Below, in pieces: positions 11,422 through 26,529 of a stretch of 64,000 nt of DNA. Below the pieces are notes generated by a model, which was not told where the DNA came from, did no database searches, and saw only the letters and a program-made list of their open reading frames with translations. Numbering within the stretch: position 1 is the first letter of the stretch; each line of letters begins with the position of its first letter. This stretch comes from Batrachochytrium dendrobatidis JAM81 (taxonomy: Eukaryota > Chytridiomycota > Chytridiomycetes > Rhizophydiales): contig NW_006281099.1 in NCBI RefSeq assembly GCF_000203795.2, forward strand, positions 794,690-858,689, in the 5' to 3' direction. The position numbers and the translations under genes are program-made.

Positions 11422-12541
11422 ATGCAATTTGAAGAAATCATCCACAACGAAGGCTTGAGAGAATACACTGTTCGAACTCAATCACCATTCTCATGGATAG
11501 TCATTGACATATGTCTTTTTATGCTGATCGCATTGCGCCTTGCAAGTGAATGTTTCCAACATGCTATTCCATCCACGTTAGCTTCTGGACAGATGCCACA
11601 TCCACTTGATACAACTTTGTTTATGACTGCTACTCAGACTCGAATACACATTCAAGACGTAGAACGCTCAATAGAATATTGGCGTATGCTGTGGCTATGG
11701 GTAGAGTTGTTTTTGGGAAAGGTAGGTTGTGGGTCTTGTCGATTGATGTATCTGAAACTACTCAATTCATCTAGCATCACTATTGATTTATCAACGGCAT
11801 CCTTCTAAACTACTGTTTATTTCATTTACATCTGGTTTATCGACTATACTGGGAGATACAGTTACAGTCGGACATATGTCGATCTACTGTCGATTTGCGG
11901 GCTTTGTCAATTTCAATATGGAGCTCGACATCTGGACTTGCAGCATTCGCATCAGAAATGCAAGCATGCATGGCATGGTTGTCTCGGTCTGATGTCAGTC
12001 TCTGCATTCTATTACTAGTTGTTTTCCGCATCATTTTAAAAATATCTCAGGTCACATCAGGTAACGTTGATGGCATTCCTAATTTTGCCAGATTTATTGC
12101 TCAATTCTAAACTAGCAGTCATACCATGCAAATTCAAACACTAACATCAGGTTTTATAAACCGACTCTGACCCTAGAATCAGTGTTGGTATTTCGAGACA
12201 TGGGAATTCAGCTACAGACACGGTTTTGGGGTGGATTCCGCTCAACCACACGGTTTATCCCTGCATCAAAAATCTTGTCTGTGATCATCAATGAAGGAAT
12301 CACACTCTGGCAGGTGAAGTTTTATTTGGCGATTGTCATTGAAGGCGAAAATGAAATGACAGTTGCATTTTCGGTAAGCCAAGTTTCTTGATTCGATTTT
12401 GTATGTCTTCAAAACATTGGAATCTGAATGTTTCATTAATTCATGTCCTGTAATTATTGCTGTGGTAAGAGAACACTTCCTAGATTACATATATTAGAAC
12501 GAGTCTATGTCAATATTCGATCAACACTGATGCACGATTAG
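11422..12541 (+). CDS. PIGH: PIG-H, subunit of the GPI-GlcNAc transferase complex
   Basis: PIG-H/Gpi15 is a small ER membrane subunit of the complex that transfers GlcNAc to phosphatidylinositol, the first step of GPI anchor synthesis. The diagnostic part is the C-terminal domain: ESVLVFRDMGIQLQTRFWGG, then RFIPASKILSVIINEGITLW, and after the last intron (donor TCG|GTAAGC at about 12376) RTLPRLHILERVYVNIRSTL ending MHD with TAG at 12539-12541. The first in-frame ATG of the 5' exon is 11422 (MQFEEIIHNEGLREYTVRT), followed by a hydrophobic segment. A middle exon ends KISQVTS at 12060 and splices to the E of ESVLVF. The junction between the first two exons is uncertain because the obvious acceptor at 11774 leads to a stop in the needed frame; acceptors at 11855, 11861 or 11867 keep it open. 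Confidence 0.8.
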
Positions 12542-12654
12542 TCAGCATTGCCTAAACATGGATAGTATGAGATACGCAGAGGATAACTTATTGGATTAAA
12601 AGGATATAGGATTTTTTGACAAAATAATATTGTGTTTTGTGGATATCTGGCAAA

Positions 12655-13123
12655 GTTTACTGGTCTTTGAGCTCATTTTGTATAGCTGGATTAATGTTCA
12701 CATCACAATTCCAGTCCATCTAGCACTTGTTTAATATCCAATCCTTCTTTCATTACAAGTAAACATTGGGTGATTGGTATTATATTCCTGAAATGCACAA
12801 TCCTGTTTTCTTGAACTTGAACGCGAACATGAGTTTGAGAATATCAAAACCAAACCCAATACCTGAACTGCAGTGAGTGGATCGAGTTTCAAACTTGGCA
12901 ATCGTACAATGTATGGCTATACCAAGTGAGAAGAATTCCAGTCTAAAACTATAGTTTGTATTATATGATGGTCGTTGTTCAAAAGAATTGAGACCATCTA
13001 TTCAGGTCAATACCTAATAGGAAAACGCAACACATATTTAGCTATTGTTTATTCCAAAGCAAAATAAAGGCAATCCACTGCAAGATGAATACGAGTATTT
13101 CATTTTACATGAATACGGCTGTA
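12655..13123. mobile_element. R1 MITE-like element, 5'-truncated copy C
   Basis: The right terminus ttttacatgaatacggctgt is nearly identical to the R1 consensus. Internal blocks shared with copies B, D, E and F include tgaacttgaacgcgaac, ggcaatcgtacaatgtatgg, ctaaaactatagtttg and ttgtttattccaaagcaaaa. No left TIR is visible. It ends 14 bp beyond the ATP19 stop codon, so ATP19 transcripts probably terminate inside it. Confidence 0.7.
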
Positions 13124-13136
13124 ATTCACTCAAGAT

Positions 13137-13864
13137 TTAGTGGTGAGCGTTGAGAGAGAAGGGAGAACGAAGGAGAGCAGGCTTTTTGAACTCCTCGTGA
13201 TGATGGTGAATGTATTTCTTGACAAAATCTTCCTCGTCTGCAGAGTCAAACTTGATGGGTGGAGTAGCCTTGAACTTATTGTATTGGACAAGGCCAGTGA
13301 TACCGGTAGCATAGATACCAATGACAATAGCAACCACCTACAAAGTGTACACCAACAGCGGTTGGATGTCAGGACATTCAACAATCCATAGCATATGTAT
13401 CAATGACAAGCAGGTTAGTAAACGTCAGGGTTCTATCTAGTACAATGAGAATGATCTAGATGGCCAGTATAGAAAGGATGAAATGTGTAGTCGTTTTTTA
13501 CAAGGATCACTAAAGCCATGAATCAAACGAGCGTGCTAGATTTTATCCTCCCAATGCACAAAGCCTGCATGGTCAAGAATTCCAAGTGTATACTGCTGTA
13601 CCCAGTCATTAGAAGTCAAAGTCATGGTGTATGCAAGCGTATCCACACTTGATCAACTTGGAAAACAGAACCACCAACTCCTTATGCTGATCCAAGGTTT
13701 GGAATGGCGGCTTATTCTCACAAGTCCAGCCAGTCTGACAAAGTGATGGCATTCTCATGAACATAAAAGGATATGATAGATCAGAGAACAGGTGGATGTA
13801 CCTGATAGCGAGGCAACTTTGCACCAAAGATATTGAAGATTTCAAAAGGAGTACCGCCAGCCAT
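13137..13864 (-). CDS. ATP19: ATP19, subunit k of mitochondrial F1Fo ATP synthase
   Basis: Subunit k (DAPIT in animals) is a single-span inner-membrane protein involved in dimerising ATP synthase. Exon 1 is short: ATG 13864-13862, MAGGTPFEIFNIFGAKLPRY then Q, donor at about 13801. Exon 2 begins VVAIVIGIYATGITGLVQYN, the membrane helix, and continues PPIKFDSADEEDFVKKYIHH, matching the D.EE.F...Y pattern of fungal Atp19. It ends SLNAHH with TAA at 13137-13139. The total of about 85 residues is normal for the family. The single intron spans roughly 13338-13800 and is long for this window. R1 copies flank the gene on both sides (ending 14 bp past the stop; starting about 50 bp upstream of the start). 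Confidence 0.85.
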
Positions 13865-13914
13865 TTTGTTGTAGAGTGTTGGGTAAAGGAATAAAAGAAA
13901 TTCGTGCTAGATTG

Positions 13915-14393
13915 ACAACTGGATTCACAAAATAAAACAGAATCCCAAAATAAATGAACAGTCAGTTTACTGCACAATATTGAACTCTTTAATTGGCTGG
14001 TTTACTGATGATCGGCATTGAAACAACTGCTGAATTGTTAATGCATGCAATCTTTGTTTCTTAAATCAAGACACAAATGTATTCGCAAGTTTTAGAATAT
14101 AGTATGATGGAGTTTATAAGAATTGTCTTGAAAACATCAAAACTCAATGTCTGGATTGTAATGAATAAATCTGGTGATTGTACACTATGCAATTATATCA
14201 AAAAAGGATAATCTTAGTTCAAAACTATAGTTTGAGTGTATCATATAATGTAGTGTTTATTGAAGAATTGAACATGTCAGTTTGAGCACTACAGTTCATC
14301 TGGAATAGGAATGCGCAAAGGATGATCATTGTTTAAAGTAATCGTTGCAAGATAGTACAGAAAAGTGTTTTATTTTACGTGAATGCTGATTGT
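13915..14393. mobile_element. R1 MITE-like element, copy D with degenerate TIRs
   Basis: The left end acaactggattcacaaaata and right end ttttacgtgaatgctgattg are degenerate versions of the R1 termini. The interior matches other copies well: ggcattgaaacaactgctg, cttgaaaacatcaaaactca, atgtctggattgtaatg, ttcaaaactatagtttgag. No ORF. It occupies the spacer between the ATP19 start and the MRD1 stop. Confidence 0.65.
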
Positions 14394-14459
14394 GGATTCA
14401 TTGCAGATCTAGCCTCGATTTACTCGAGCCTTGTCAAACAGGTCAGCAATCGTATATAT

Positions 14460-17400
14460 TTATTGACTCATATCATCTTCATCGTCCATCTCAACTCTTT
14501 GCTTCTTAGTACTTGTCTTGACAAAATTTCTAATGGTTTTGGATCTTACTGCCTCGACAGATTCATCATCTTGGGCCCATTCTAGCACTAAATGGCGACC
14601 ATACAAATGTGTGGCTCCGAGTGTATCATATGCAGTCTTTGCTTCTTGTTTTGTAAGAAAATCAACAAACGCAAATCCACGATGCTGGCCGTCATATTTG
14701 GTTGGAATACGTACAGATTTGACTTGCGCAAACGAGCTAGAAAGTGATCCGACATGAAAAACAAATTAGTAAAAGTAGACTGACAGTATACTACAAAACA
14801 GATGCATACCTAAACAATTCCTTGATGTCTTTCTTTGATGCTTCAAAAGGCACATTGCGTACAACAAGTTTTGTGCCTTTGATAGTGTCATCCTCATCGT
14901 CCATTTCCAAAGTTCGTTTTTGCGGTGCAACTGGCTTGGAATACTTTAGTTGCAAAACATGATTGTCCAATTTAAAGTTTTGCATGGCCTTAAGACACTT
15001 GGTGGCATCTTCAGTAGAAGCAAACCCAAGGAACCCAAACCCAAGTGACTGTTTTCCGCCTGTTTTGGGATCATCCTTCATTTTGATGTTTACTGATCGC
15101 AATCCAGATAAACCGCCAAATGCTTGACGCAGCCCCTCTTCTGTGGTTTGAAAGTTGAGATTCTTGATATAGATGGATGCAACTGGTGGGGCTGAGCTGT
15201 CATCCTCAAGATCTTCAAGTCGATGCTCCACTTTACTAGACACATTTGGATTTTGAGTAGCCGAATCAAATCCAGCAGCGTTAAACTGGTACCCTGTAGA
15301 TATCTCCTTGGCTGCACTACGAGCTTCACGACGTGCTGCTTCCTTTTCTGCATCAAATTCTTGAGTGAAAATACCTTGCGATGCCCACTGCAAGTAAAGT
15401 GGAATATTTTTAAATTTGGAGTATGCCAGCTTTCGAAATGCTGCTTTGGCTTCATTGCGTTCCGTAAACTCAACTAGCGCAATGGTTTTTGCGGGTGGTA
15501 GAATAATCTGATTTAGCAAACAAGACCAGCAACGTTTGAGTTAGTTGTCGATTTAAAGACAGCACCATAAACCTAAACTAAATACCAATAATACTTACAC
15601 GACCAAGAGTACCAAACTTGCCAAACGTTTCAATTAGATCCTCCTCCTCAGTGGTATATGGAATGTTCTTGACAAGAATAACTGTGTTGCTTCTGGTTTG
15701 TGTCGATTTCAAAGCATCGATCGACACACCCTCCTTTTCAATATACGCCTTGGTTTCGTTGATAATATTTGTTTCGGCAAGAGCCAATCGCACAGCCATG
15801 TTGTCTACAGTCTTGTCAAGAATATCGCTCTTACGAACATTAAGCTTTTTGGCCATGGACTCTGCAACCGTGTCCGCATTCATAAACAAACTATTCCAGT
15901 TAAAGTCATTCGAAGCTGCACCTTTTCGCTGCGTTTCACGATTTTTTTTAAATGTCTGCGGCCCTGTCAAAGTCTCATCTGCTGCTTTGGGTCGCTCCTT
16001 TGCTGGAACAATCTGCATGATACGACCTTGAAAAATTGTATTGTCCAGTGTTGTGTAAGCATTGACGGCATTTTCTGGCATAAGATACATGATAAAAGCA
16101 TATCCCTTGGATTTCTTGGTTTCACGATCAATGGGAATATGCACTTCGGAAATAGGACCAAATGGTTTGAAAAGCTCCTCAATGTCTTCTGGAGAACACA
16201 GATAGGTAAGATTGCGTACCATAATTCTTCCTGTGTCGGCAATTAGCTCTGCTGGTGGTAATTCGTCTTCTATTGGTTTGGAGTTGATGATACGAGAGCG
16301 ATCAGCAGAATTGTCATCCTCGTCACTCTCGGCCTCGACTACTTGAACCTGCTGTATCGGTTCTGACCTGGGTGCCGTGGGAGTATGAATATTATAAATG
16401 TCATTTGCATCAACAGCACCAGTGCCTTCAAGAACAGCAAGACGGCTGGGATGAATCTTGACCATTTCCACCTCCTACATTTATCCAAATATTTAAGTAT
16501 GGCATCAAGCATCTACTTGACATTTAAATTAATCCAAACTATTAAAATGAGTTACCTCTGGCTTTTTCATCTTGGATCGCATATACTCCATATCAGACAT
16601 GGTCGAGTCAAACGCAGTACTTTTAATATTTGATTCATCGACATGCTCTTTATCTTCTGTCACTGTAGCACTTTCTTCTATATCAATATCTTTATGATTT
16701 ATAACAGGCAGCTCGTCGTATAATTCATCGTCCTCATCACCAGGAACTGTGACTGAAGCCTTGACAAATTCATGATCGTTTCGATGTGCAGCAATTACAT
16801 CATCGTTTCCCCAGATTCGGGTTTGAGCAGCAGCTCGAGGTCGCATGACTTCCAAGAATTCTTTCAGCTTGGGATCTTCTGGATCATCTTGTAAATCTGC
16901 CAAAAACTTTTTCTGTTTAGAATTGAGTTTGGATACTGGGTCAAGATCCACCATGGTGGAATCATTTGCAGTGGTTTGAGGAGATGCTTCCAATCGTCGA
17001 AATTCTCGTTCTTTTTGTCTGTTAATCATCTGAGTGTTGGCCGAAGTTCCTGGCGTGTGTTTGCTCCATCCTCGACTTAGCGAAGCATCTCCAATCTAAA
17101 AATAGATTAAATAACGATCAAAAACAAATCATACATGCTGATAAATGGAGTAAAGCAGTAAATTAAATCCGACATACTGCTTTGGCTACTTCTACTTCGA
17201 TCCTTGATGTGTCAATATATGATTTGTTGAAATACGCAAGAGCACTTTCAGCTTGTTCTTGAGTTTTAAATCCAACAAACCCAAAACAGCGAAAAACTCC
17301 ATCTCTACAAAAAAGGTGAGTCGTTAGAATTGATGGTAAATGCAGGTGGTTATGATTTGACGAGGCTTTTACATACTTTGTAGTGGCCAGTTTAACATCG

Positions 17401-17564
17401 GTGACTTGACCCTTTTTAGAAAAGTGATTCTTGAGTCGTTCAGGAGTAATATTATAAGGAAGATTCTTGACAATAAGTCGAGACCTAAAGTATAAAGACA
17501 ATGAAGCACAGTTAAATTAATATATTCTCCATGCTGGCCAAATTGGTATTTTTTTTTTAAACAT
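14460..17564 (-). CDS. MRD1: MRD1 (RBM19), five-RRM ribosome biogenesis factor
   Basis: Mrd1 is a nucleolar protein that binds 35S pre-rRNA and U3 snoRNA and is needed for 18S rRNA maturation. Five RRMs are visible in order: SRLIVKNLPYNITPERLKNH; GRIMVRNLTYLCSPEDIEEL with KGYAFIMY; NTVILVKNIPYTTEEEDLIE; SIYIKNLNFQTTEEGLRQAF with LGFGFLGF; TKLVVRNVPFEASKKDIKEL with RGFAFVDF. Between RRM1 and RRM2 is an acidic linker, and a basic segment (FKKNRETQRKGAASNDFNWN) carries the MRD1/RBM19 hallmark. The protein ends QRVEMDDEDDMSQ, TAA at 14460-14462. RRM1 starts immediately after an acceptor at 17485; I place the start at 17564 because an AT|G split codon (intron 17485-17562) gives MSRLIVKNLP, the normal N-terminus. 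That start is inferred. Divergent from ALG6. Confidence 0.93.
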
Positions 17565-17839
17565 GCCAAAAAGAGTTTTAAGCAGACAGCAGCGAATGCA
17601 TACATTTTAAATAGAACAGATTGAAATGTTACTGTAAATACTCTAGCAATCGGCAGACAACAAAGGTCAGTGGTGGAATCGACAGCTTGAATGCAATGCG
17701 AGGTTTGGCTTTTTTAGATAGCAAATTGGTTTTGATGAATTTGTGGATTGATTCCTGATGACATGTTTTGAAAGCAGTGTTGAATCGCATGCGAGTGTTT
17801 AACTCATTGCTGCATTCAAGATCATTATAGTCAAGTGAG

Positions 17840-19912
17840 ATGCTCTCACTTCCCGTCGGTTGGTTTCGTGCACTCCTCGTTTCGGGTGCAGATGGCAGAC
17901 GCATGGCTCTTCCAGGATCAATCCTTGCAACACTCTTGATTAAATGGGCAGTTTCTCTGCATTCGCATTCTGGATTGAATACTCCGCCTATGTTTGGTGA
18001 CTTTGAAGCACAACGTCACTGGATGGAGCTGACAACTCATTTGCCTCGTTCAGAGTGGTATCGCTATGACCTGGGATACTGGGGTTTGGATTATCCGCCC
18101 TTGACTGCTCTCCATTCGTGGCTTTTTGGAAACATGTATGCTTTAGATCTCTGGATTGTAACCAATGTAGTTGTCAATAGCATCGTGTATATGAGTTGTC
18201 TAATTGATGTTGTTTTGTGCAAGTGCAGAGCCCATATGATTGATCCGTCGTGGGTAGCATTAAATAGCTCAAGAGGAAACGAAGATCCCAACTTAAAACA
18301 ATTTATGCGTCTTACTGCACTAATAACCGATATGCTAGCCTTTCTTCCTGGAGTTGTTTTGTTTTCCAAGTTATGGTTTTCATCGCCCACATCATGGATT
18401 GAAAAAGTTGGTAGCTGGATTTTATTTTTAAAATTATGCCAGGTCTGATGTTGACTTTTGTACTTTATGTTTCCAGCAAACGTGGATTTTCTTGATGCTC
18501 CTATGCCCAACGTTAATTGTAATCGATCATGGTCATTTTCAGTGCGTTATGTAATCATTGCTATGATCTCGTTTTGGCATATTTTAGTTTGTCTTGCTTA
18601 CTTGCTTGCATTCATTATAACTAGATACAATTCTGCAATGCTAGGGTTTGCCTTGCTGGCATTTGCCTTGTTTTTGGATAAGCGATATATTTTTGGAAGT
18701 ATATTTTTTTGTCTGTCGCTTAATTTTAAACAGATGGCTTTATTTTATGCGATTCCAGTCTTTTTTTACCTACTTGGACAATGCGTTCAAATGGGTGCTG
18801 TTAGAGGGTATGTATTTTGGTCTAGATCCAATTTGAATCATGTGCAGGGTAGCTAATATTTGATTTTTTGGTGATAGACTAACGATGCTCTTGAAGCTTG
18901 GACTTACTGTTGTTATAACTTTTGCTGCGTGCATTGCGGCTGTTACACCTTCCATCGATGACACTTTTCAGATGCTTGTGCGTGTATTCCCCGTCAATCG
19001 TGGGTTGTATGAAGACAAGGTTGCCAATTTCTGGTGTGCAATCAATGTTGTCATCAAACTCCGTGAAATGTTTGATGTTCCTGATCTTGTCAAGCTGAGG
19101 TGAGAAACGGATACAATTTACATTAAAAGTTCAAGTTATTTGACTCACAAATTCTGTTGTATTTCTAGCATGGCGTGTACATTATTGGCAGTCATCCCAG
19201 CCGGTTTGTTGGTTTTCCGGTATCCCAACAGACGCACGTTTTTGTACTCGTTGGTTGTTGGATCGCTTGGCTTCTTTTTGTTTTCGTTTCAAGTACATGA
19301 AAAGTCTATTTTGCTTCCAGCTCTGCCTGTAATGATATTTGTGCTTGACGATCCAGTGGCAGCATCCTGGTTTATTAATGTGGCCATGTTTAGTATGTTC
19401 CCGCTATTGAAAAAAGACGGACTTGTTCTTGTTTATATAGCTTTGGTATGCCTATGGAACCTCTTGAACCCCGCCATGTTTAATTATCGTACAGATTTTG
19501 CAAAGATTTGCACCTTTGTAAGTTTGCATATAAAAGTTGTATTTTGGATTGCCGGGTAGTGTTTTTGAACTAATGCAAATCTTGAATATGATTTCTAAAA
19601 TGCATTGTTCTGCAACAGGGATCCGTATCGTTGATGGTGGGATGGCATATTGTTGAAATAACATCGCCGCCTTCAAAACGGTATCCCGACCTAGATGCCG
19701 TGTTCAATATTCTGATCAGCACTGCACACTTTGGCATCTTCTTTTTATATTTTTACTACCAATTGTGGGTATCATCGACAAAAGGGGCGTTGTCATCTGC
19801 ATCATCATCGACGGCAGTCTTATTTGTTGCTTCACCGACTTCATCCGTATCGCCGCTTCGATCTCCAACAAAATCATTTCCAAAGTCTTTGTCCAAAACC
19901 AAAACTGAGTGA
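17840..19912 (+). CDS. ALG6: ALG6, ER alpha-1,3-glucosyltransferase
   Basis: Alg6 adds the first glucose from dolichyl-phosphate-glucose to Man9GlcNAc2-PP-dolichol in the ER lumen. I start at ATG 17840 (MLSLPVGWFRALLVSG); an internal ATG at about 17902 is an alternative. Exon 1 holds the family signature GDFEAQRHWMELTTHLPRSE followed by YWGLDYPPLTALHSWL, with the catalytic-loop acidic residues. Later exons give IDHGHFQ|YNSAMLGFALLAF across an intron at about 18542-18630, then LSLNFKQMALFYAIPVFFYL, RVFPVNRGLYEDKVANFWC, and FQVHEKSILLPALPV, all ALG6/ALG8 family blocks, with many membrane helices. The first signature favours ALG6 over ALG8. The C-terminus is an unusual Ser/Thr-rich tail ending SKTKTE, TGA at 19910-19912. 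About seven exons. Confidence 0.93.
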
Positions 19913-20061
19913 GTTTTGGATATGTTTATAGGAATAGTAATTATCTGTAATGAAATACATATAATTTGAGTCTTGGCGATCCATCTGAAAGTTTTGATAT
20001 ATTTGAACAAAAAGTTGAATTCAATATTGAAATAGTTTGACTAGCCGGATATAAACAACGG

Positions 20062-23534
<3,473 letters not shown>

Positions 23535-23632
23535 TCCGGTAGTTTTTTTACAACGAATGACATTATATAGCAGTCTGCAAACATTATCGAATAAATAATC
23601 AGGTTTAGAACGCAGTATAAACACGAACAATA

Positions 23633-24144
23633 TTATTGTGGTGCATGCGGCGCCGTACTATGCAATGCAGCGATTTGGTTGATGTACTCTGTGCATCTAG
23701 CAAAACTGTCGATACGATCCATTCCTCGGAGTAAGTTTCGAATCTCGGCTGCATCTTTTGTAGCAATGGCAATATTAGACCTAGTCTGTAGAAGAGACTG
23801 ACGACTATTTACAATTTCTGGAACCTTTTTATGGACATGCTCTTGAATCCTGTATATTCCCAAGGAAGTGTCGTTTGCCATTTGAACGACAAGATCCGAT
23901 AGTCCTGTGGTTGCTATAGAATGAATGGTTTAGATCCAATAGTAGATTAGGTTATGCTGATACTTGACTAGTGACAGTAGTCTGATAAGGACTGCTGCAC
24001 CAACGGAACACTCTTGTGCAAGTAGCATGCAGGCTTACCTTTCTGAACCCTTGTAGTCACTTCTTGCTCCATCTCTTGCTCATGTCGTTTTGTTATAAAC
24101 AATCCCATGAGCGGACCTCCCGATCCATTTGTGCGGAAATTCAT
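23633..24144 (-). CDS. BORCS8: BORCS8/MEF2BNB-like BORC complex subunit
   Basis: BORC recruits Arl8 to lysosomes for kinesin-driven movement; BORCS8 is one of its small helical subunits. Two exons give about 120 residues. Exon 1 starts at ATG 24144-24142 (MNFRTNGSGGPLMGLFIT then KRHEQEMEQEVTTRVQK). After an intron (about 23925-24040) exon 2 reads ATTGLSDLVVQMANDTSLGI then YRIQEHVHKKVPEIVNSRQS. The ANDTSLGIYRIQEHV stretch closely resembles animal ANEPSVALYRLQEHV. The remainder is coiled-coil-like and ends APHAPQ, TAA at 23633-23635. The match is confined to one block plus size and helicity, so the family call is good but not certain. Convergent with the spastin gene, about 100 bp apart. Confidence 0.72.
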
Positions 24145-25011
24145 GGTAAATTGGAACGGGGATAACAAAGAACTGGATCGAGTATTTATTGAATACCGAG
24201 TTGGATGCAGAGATACGCCCAGTTGGACAGTGTAGAGTGCTATCAGGAAGGTGGAAAGGCAGGACTGGAGACAGATGATGCAAACATTCAGGCATTGCTG
24301 TTTCAACCCAGTAGACAGCGATGGTCACACTGGGCTCATGGTGCACTTTCAATCTATAAACGCAATACTCGACTGTCTCCTAAACTTGCTCTATCCACAA
24401 GTTTTATTTTGCTTTCTCACCACACTTGACAAAGGTTGAGTTTAAAGCGGGTGCTGAGCATTAAAACAATGAGTTCCATTCATTGATTGGGTAAGTGTCT
24501 GGGCGGCGGCAGCATGTCATGGAACAGCCTCTGGCTGTTGTCCATATCGTATGGCTGTCGTTTTTCCAGGCCGCATCTGAGAAAGAACAATGACTAGTGG
24601 AGCATGGCTCTGGATATATAAACTGATGAACAAAAATGATTGATGGATGGGTCTCATCACATGGTATCTTGTTACATAAAACTCCGCTCTTCAAATTAAA
24701 TGCACGAGTTTTAAGCGCATTATCTAGATTGGCAACTATAGCTCGGCTCAAGCCTCTAGATTTGGCTCGGTAGAAATCTTGTTCATGACTTCAGTTCCTA
24801 TTCTCCCGCTTATTTATCAGTGGCTCAACACTGCGGCTTTGATTCAAATCTTTGTTGTTTTAATCGCCAAACCGATCGAGACTGGCCCTTTATAGTATAT
24901 AACAGCTTGTTTAACCAATTGTTTGTTTTAGTCGAGTTTCTCTTGAATTTGCTGTTTATCTATTTATTGTGAATTATTATTCTAAATCTGCATACTAATT
25001 TAGGTTGATAC
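24145..25011. other. Divergent spacer between BORCS8-like and LPMO-like genes
   Basis: No supported gene. Overlapping open frames at 24205-24439 on the plus strand have no recognisable domain and lack splice-linked neighbours. A TATA-like stretch (tttatagtatataac) at about 24889-24903 lies some 110 bp before the LPMO-like start and may be its core promoter. Confidence 0.4.
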
Positions 25012-26318
25012 ATGACTAAAATTTTATTATTTACATCTTGTATTGTTCTGTTGGGATATTCTATCCCTTCAACTTCCGCCCATGGTCTATTTCTTTTTCC
25101 TGGTCCACTTGATAGTCCTGGGTTTTTTGGCGCAACTCGAGGGTATGATCTTGCCAAAACAGATATTAGCACTCTTCGTAATCCACTTTCATCCCCCAAC
25201 TTCTGCCGAGGAAAACCCTCCCGGTCTCCTGTCAATATCTCTCTTAAAAATGGTGCACAGTTTACTATCACCTTGGCGTTTTCTCTCCAGGCAAATCATA
25301 TTGGACCATGCTCTATTCAAATGATTGATCCAAATAACCCCGATTCCGACCCGGTTATTATCGCGTCTGTGAATGGACCCAACGGGTGCGCTGTTAAACC
25401 TCTTAGTCGATACTCAACTCTTGATGGACCAACCAGTCAAGTTTGTCCTGGATTGGTTCCACCTGGGATAAAGGATGCTTCAAATGACATGTGCATGAGT
25501 GAATGGACGTTTGATGTCAAAAATGTTGATAAAATCAAGTGCACTACCTGTATTATGAGATGGCTTTGGTCTGGCCAGCATCTGTCTGTCACCGACCCTG
25601 AAGAATGTACGTATCTATTTAAATTCCGCTTTTGGCACTCAGATTTACAACCTTGGCAATCCTCAAGTCACAGTTGCCATGCTTATATTTATTGCTCTAC
25701 AACTACTCTATTATAGATGAGAACTGTATTGATGTCCGTCTTTCTGGAGAAACTGGAGGCACTCCAGGCCCTGTTATAGTAACTACAACTTCTTTGGATA
25801 CACCTACTGCTACCACAGAAGACAATCGCGAGCCTACACCAAGTTCAAAACCGCGTAGAAAAAATCCCAGAAAATCTAAAACTCGCAAACCGACCAAAAC
25901 CTCCAAAAGTCCAAAGTCGGTTCAAGCCAAAACAACTTATCCTAAGCAAGAGGAAAATAACGAAGTTAGTAATTTTCTAAAAAAGTCTGATCTTGACAAT
26001 TCTACTGCTACTCCCTGTTCTACATCTGATGACTCTTCACTTGTAAACGATTCTGCGAATAACCAGGTCACTGATTCTTTTACGTTATCTACTGCTTCTC
26101 AGGACACTCAATCGGATGATCTTACATCTTCTGGATGGAGCGAATGCAAGAAATCCGATAATTCGTCTGGTCCTTATTACGCGTGTGCAGCAACAGATGG
26201 AGAAGGCGCTGACTACTTTGCTTGTTATGCTGAAGATTCATTGCGTCCACCACGAAAAGAATCTTGTGCACCAGGAACATCATGCAACCAGGCTGGAAAC
26301 TGGATTAAATGCTATTAA
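25012..26318 (+). CDS. Secreted LPMO-like protein with C-terminal CBM19-like domain
   Basis: A signal peptide (MTKILLFTSCIVLLGYSIPS then TSA) is followed directly by His24 (HGLFLFPGPLDSPGFFG), the required N-terminal copper ligand of lytic polysaccharide monooxygenases if cleaved there. A second His occurs in SLQANHIGPCSIQMIDP (about residue 96), in the right context for the His brace. The domain closes with WLWSGQHLSVTDPEEYENCI, whose ENCxDV motif is also LPMO-like; the Y-E-N-C codons are joined across the single intron (about 25608-25717, donor T|GTACGT). A Thr/Ser/Lys-rich linker of about 110 residues follows. The last 60 residues are Cys-rich (SGWSECKKSDNSSGPYYACA, CAPGTSCNQAGNWIKCY), resembling CBM19 chitin-binding modules. 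Likely acts outside the cell on chitin or a related glycan. The AA family number cannot be assigned from sequence alone. Confidence 0.72.
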
Positions 26319-26529
26319 GCTTTCCTGATTTGTTTATTTCTGTTGTAGGTTTTCCTTATGTTTGTCCATCTTCCCTTGAAAGTCATCTTGATCCGCCCGT
26401 GTCTATAACTATTATTTTTAAACCATAAATACAACAGTAAATAAATACTTGTGTGCCTATTTTCTCTGATACAGTTTTTGCAGTAAGCTAACTATAAAAC
26501 AAATGGAGATTACGTCGCGGCAATTGAAA

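Noticed and set aside
15618..16246. Plus-strand ORFs of 137 and 182 codons
   Set aside because: They lie antisense to the MRD1 RRM exons, whose protein is strongly conserved.
24205..24439. Overlapping plus-strand ORFs in the BORCS8/LPMO spacer
   Set aside because: No recognisable domain, two frames equally open and no splice partners; most likely promoter/5' UTR sequence.
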